Below, piece after piece: positions 21,850-23,229 of a stretch of 23,229 nucleotides of DNA. The DNA comes from CAZQKW01 sp964594075 (GTDB taxonomy: Bacteria; Desulfobacterota; WTBG01; CAIYCZ01), in assembly GCA_964594075.1 (NCBI GenBank), contig CAZQKW010000052.1, positions 1-23,229 of the forward strand. The letters are read 5' to 3'. The translations under genes were made by a program, and so were the position numbers. Below the pieces are notes generated by a model. It had not been told where the DNA came from, did no database searches, and saw only the letters and a list, made by a program, of their open reading frames with translations. Positions within the stretch are counted from its first letter, which is position 1, and each line of letters begins with the position of its first letter.

Positions 21850-21943
21850 TGGCGGAGAGAGAGGGATTCGAACCCTCGGTACACCTTTTGAGTGTACACT
21901 CGCTTAGCAGGCGAGCGCCTTCGACCAACTCGGCCATCTCTCC
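21850..21943 (-). tRNA. tRNA-Ser(GCU)
   Basis: Read on the minus strand, the acceptor stem GGAGAGA pairs with TCTCTCC, followed by discriminator G and an encoded CCA. The anticodon stem CTCGC/GCGAG encloses CTGCTAA, anticodon GCU. The variable arm is long (GTACAC with GTGTAC), as in serine tRNAs, and the T arm GAGGG-TTCGAAT-CCCTC is standard. Confidence 0.96.
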
Positions 21944-22022
21944 ACAAAAAACTACACCATATCAAAAAAAAGGTATTTGGATTAGCTAAACGGTTTGATG
22001 TATAAAATTATTGTCAAATTTT

Positions 22023-22115
22023 TGGCGGAGGGAGTAGGATTTGAACCCACGGTCCCGCTCATCACGGGACAACGGTTTTCAAGACCGCCGCCTTAAGCCA
22101 CTCGGCCATCCCTCC
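22023..22115 (-). tRNA. tRNA-Ser(UGA)
   Basis: On the minus strand GGAGGGA pairs with TCCCTCC, then G and encoded CCA. The anticodon loop reads CTTGAAA, anticodon UGA. The long variable arm pairs GTCCCG with CGGGAC, typical of serine tRNA, and the T loop is TTCAAAT. It lies 79 bases upstream of the GCU gene on the same strand, so the two may share a transcript. Confidence 0.96.
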
Positions 22116-22314
22116 GCTACACATGGCACAGTATCATTTGTGCCGTGAGATGTCAAGGCATGTTTGGTCTTGGCGCTACGAGGAGCGTTCAGGAAAACAG
22201 TAACGTTGTTACCGCACACAACGTTTCGCCGGAAAAACAAAGATACCATTTTTTCTGTTGCGGAGGATTATCCCATTTTGTGCAATTTTGGTTAACCTGC
22301 GGGAGATAGCACAT

Positions 22315-23229
22315 ATGCAAAACACACGTAATAGTAAAACGCAGCTTTTGGAGCAACTAAAAAAAGTAAAACGCCGCAATGCTGAATTAGAGGCTACCAT
22401 ATCCCATTTGAAAAATGATAATGCGCGTCTTAAACAAAGCGAAGAATTTTTTCGAGCTATTGCAAATTACAGTTGCGATTGGGAAAACCTGGTTGACCCG
22501 GATGGAAAACTTGTATGGTTGAATGCTGCTGTGGAACAGGTAACCGGATATTCTCGTGAAGAATATTTGAACCTTCCAAGTCGGTTACAGCACATCGTTT
22601 ACGACGAAGATCGCGACCGGATAGTAAAGCATTTTAAGAACGGGCTGAAACAACGCAGTGCACAGGATGTTGAATTTCGCATCAGGTGTAAAGACGGCGA
22701 TTTAAAATGGGTTTCAGTTTCCTACCAGCCCTTGTATAAAGAAGACGGCACATTTTTGGGCATGCGTTCCAGCATCAGGGATATCGGCAAACGCAAACTG
22801 GCTGAGGAGCAGTTGCGTAATAGCGAAGAACGTTTTAGAGCTATTGCAGAATCATCGCCCGATGCCATTATCATTGCAGACAGCAGGGGCACCATCCTGT
22901 TTTGGAATAGGGCGGCCGAGGAAATTTACGGATTTGCGGCGGGCGAGATTATAGGTAAATCTATTGAATTGCTACGTCCTTTGGAAAAACGTGTTGTTGA
23001 CCGCACAAATCGTGAACAATTCCTTGCAACGGGCTCGTCATATTATATTGGGAAAACCGTGGAAGGATTGGCGCTAAAAAAAGATGGCACAGAATTTCTC
23101 ACTGAAACATCTACATCTTCCTGGAAGGAAGGAGCGGAAATATTTTTTGGTGGTATCGTGCGAGATATAACGCCGCGCAAGCAGTTGGAGGAACGATTAC
23201 GGCAATCGCATGCCGCGTTGGAAGAGGCG
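22315..23229 (+). CDS. PAS-domain sensory protein, 3' end outside the window
   Basis: An open frame of 305 codons that runs off the right edge. The ATG at 22315 follows GGGAG at nine bases. A basic coiled coil (about 5-45: LLEQLKKVKRRNAELEA) precedes two PAS domains. The first is at about 45-160, with GKLVWLNAAVEQVTGYSREE and the PAC-like GDLKWVSVSYQPLY. The second is at about 170-295, with SPDAIIIADSRGTILFWNRA and VRDITPRKQLEERLRQS. There is no membrane span in the visible part. The output domain is not seen; a histidine kinase is the commonest ending, a GGDEF or other output the alternative. Confidence 0.85.
   Translation, partial: MQNTRNSKTQLLEQLKKVKRRNAELEATISHLKNDNARLKQSEEFFRAIANYSCDWENLVDPDGKLVWLNAAVEQVTGYSREEYLNLPSRLQHIVYDEDRDRIVKHFKNGLKQRSAQDVEFRIRCKDGDLKWVSVSYQPLYKEDGTFLGMRSSIRDIGKRKLAEEQLRNSEERFRAIAESSPDAIIIADSRGTILFWNRAAEEIYGFAAGEIIGKSIELLRPLEKRVVDRTNREQFLATGSSYYIGKTVEGLALKKDGTEFLTETSTSSWKEGAEIFFGGIVRDITPRKQLEERLRQSHAALEEA

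Noticed and set aside
21723..21989. 88-codon plus-strand frame after the PilZ gene
   Set aside because: Its middle is the antisense of tRNA-Ser(GCU) (the translated REGFEPSVH pattern is a classic tRNA artefact), and it has no ribosome binding site.
22123..22137. TGGCAC resembling a sigma-54 -24 element
   Set aside because: The -12 TTGC element is absent at the required spacing; the bases instead form a small TGGCAC/GTGCC-type hairpin.
1..23229. CRISPR arrays, insertion sequences or prophage genes
   Set aside because: No regularly spaced repeats, transposase, integrase or phage structural motifs were seen anywhere in the window.

Overview
The window looks like chromosomal DNA of an anaerobic Gram-negative bacterium, most likely of the Desulfobacterota (former Deltaproteobacteria) or a neighbouring phylum. 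Bacterial hallmarks are Shine-Dalgarno starts, a molybdenum-cofactor riboswitch, an NtrC-type sigma-54 activator with its kinase, a lipoprotein of the NlpD type, PilZ and prepilin peptidase genes, and two tRNA-Ser genes with long variable arms and encoded CCA. Four radical SAM genes, an MoaA pathway and no oxygen-dependent enzymes suggest anaerobic life. The phylum assignment is an inference; no rRNA or marker tree is available.

Layout. (1) 1-900: the tail of an unknown gene, a structured non-coding stretch, and a thioredoxin. (2) 939-3881, minus strand: promoter, Moco-family riboswitch, intrinsic terminator, then moaA, a MobB-like P-loop protein and a DUF1786 actin-fold protein, apparently one transcript. 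(3) 3990-5387, minus: a cupin and an NmrA-like Rossmann protein, with a perfect palindrome just upstream. (4) 5738-7837, plus: an unrecognised 386-aa protein with a strong hairpin after it, a DUF2892-cyclic-nucleotide-binding fusion, and a dispersed-repeat-like element. (5) 7882-14116: a minus-strand radical SAM/SPASM gene diverges from a plus-strand run: a 28-aa very basic peptide, a second radical SAM protein, queH, comA, comB, comD, comE, and a radical SAM protein with a C-terminal helix-turn-helix. (6) 14117-14693: no recognisable gene. (7) 14694-16685, minus: surE, a LOG-like Rossmann protein and an NlpD-like LytM lipoprotein. (8) 16952-17470, plus: a stand-alone JAMM-domain protein. (9) 17593-21692, minus: PilZ protein, prepilin peptidase, membrane sensor kinase and NtrC-type regulator, probably one operon for type IV pilus or secretion control. 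(10) 21850-22115: tRNA-Ser(GCU) and tRNA-Ser(UGA), minus. (11) 22315-end: a two-PAS sensory protein cut by the window edge.

The most notable content is the comABDE cluster. It encodes the methanogen-type route from phosphoenolpyruvate and sulfite through phosphosulfolactate and sulfolactate, and from sulfopyruvate to sulfoacetaldehyde. Only ComC, the sulfolactate dehydrogenase, is not in the window. A bacterium carrying this set could make sulfoacetaldehyde and perhaps coenzyme M or another C2/C3 sulfonate. This differs from the Xanthobacter coenzyme M route, which shares only the ComA-like step. The second notable point is the Moco riboswitch controlling a transcript that includes a DUF1786 gene, which ties that poorly understood family to molybdenum or tungsten cofactor metabolism in this organism.
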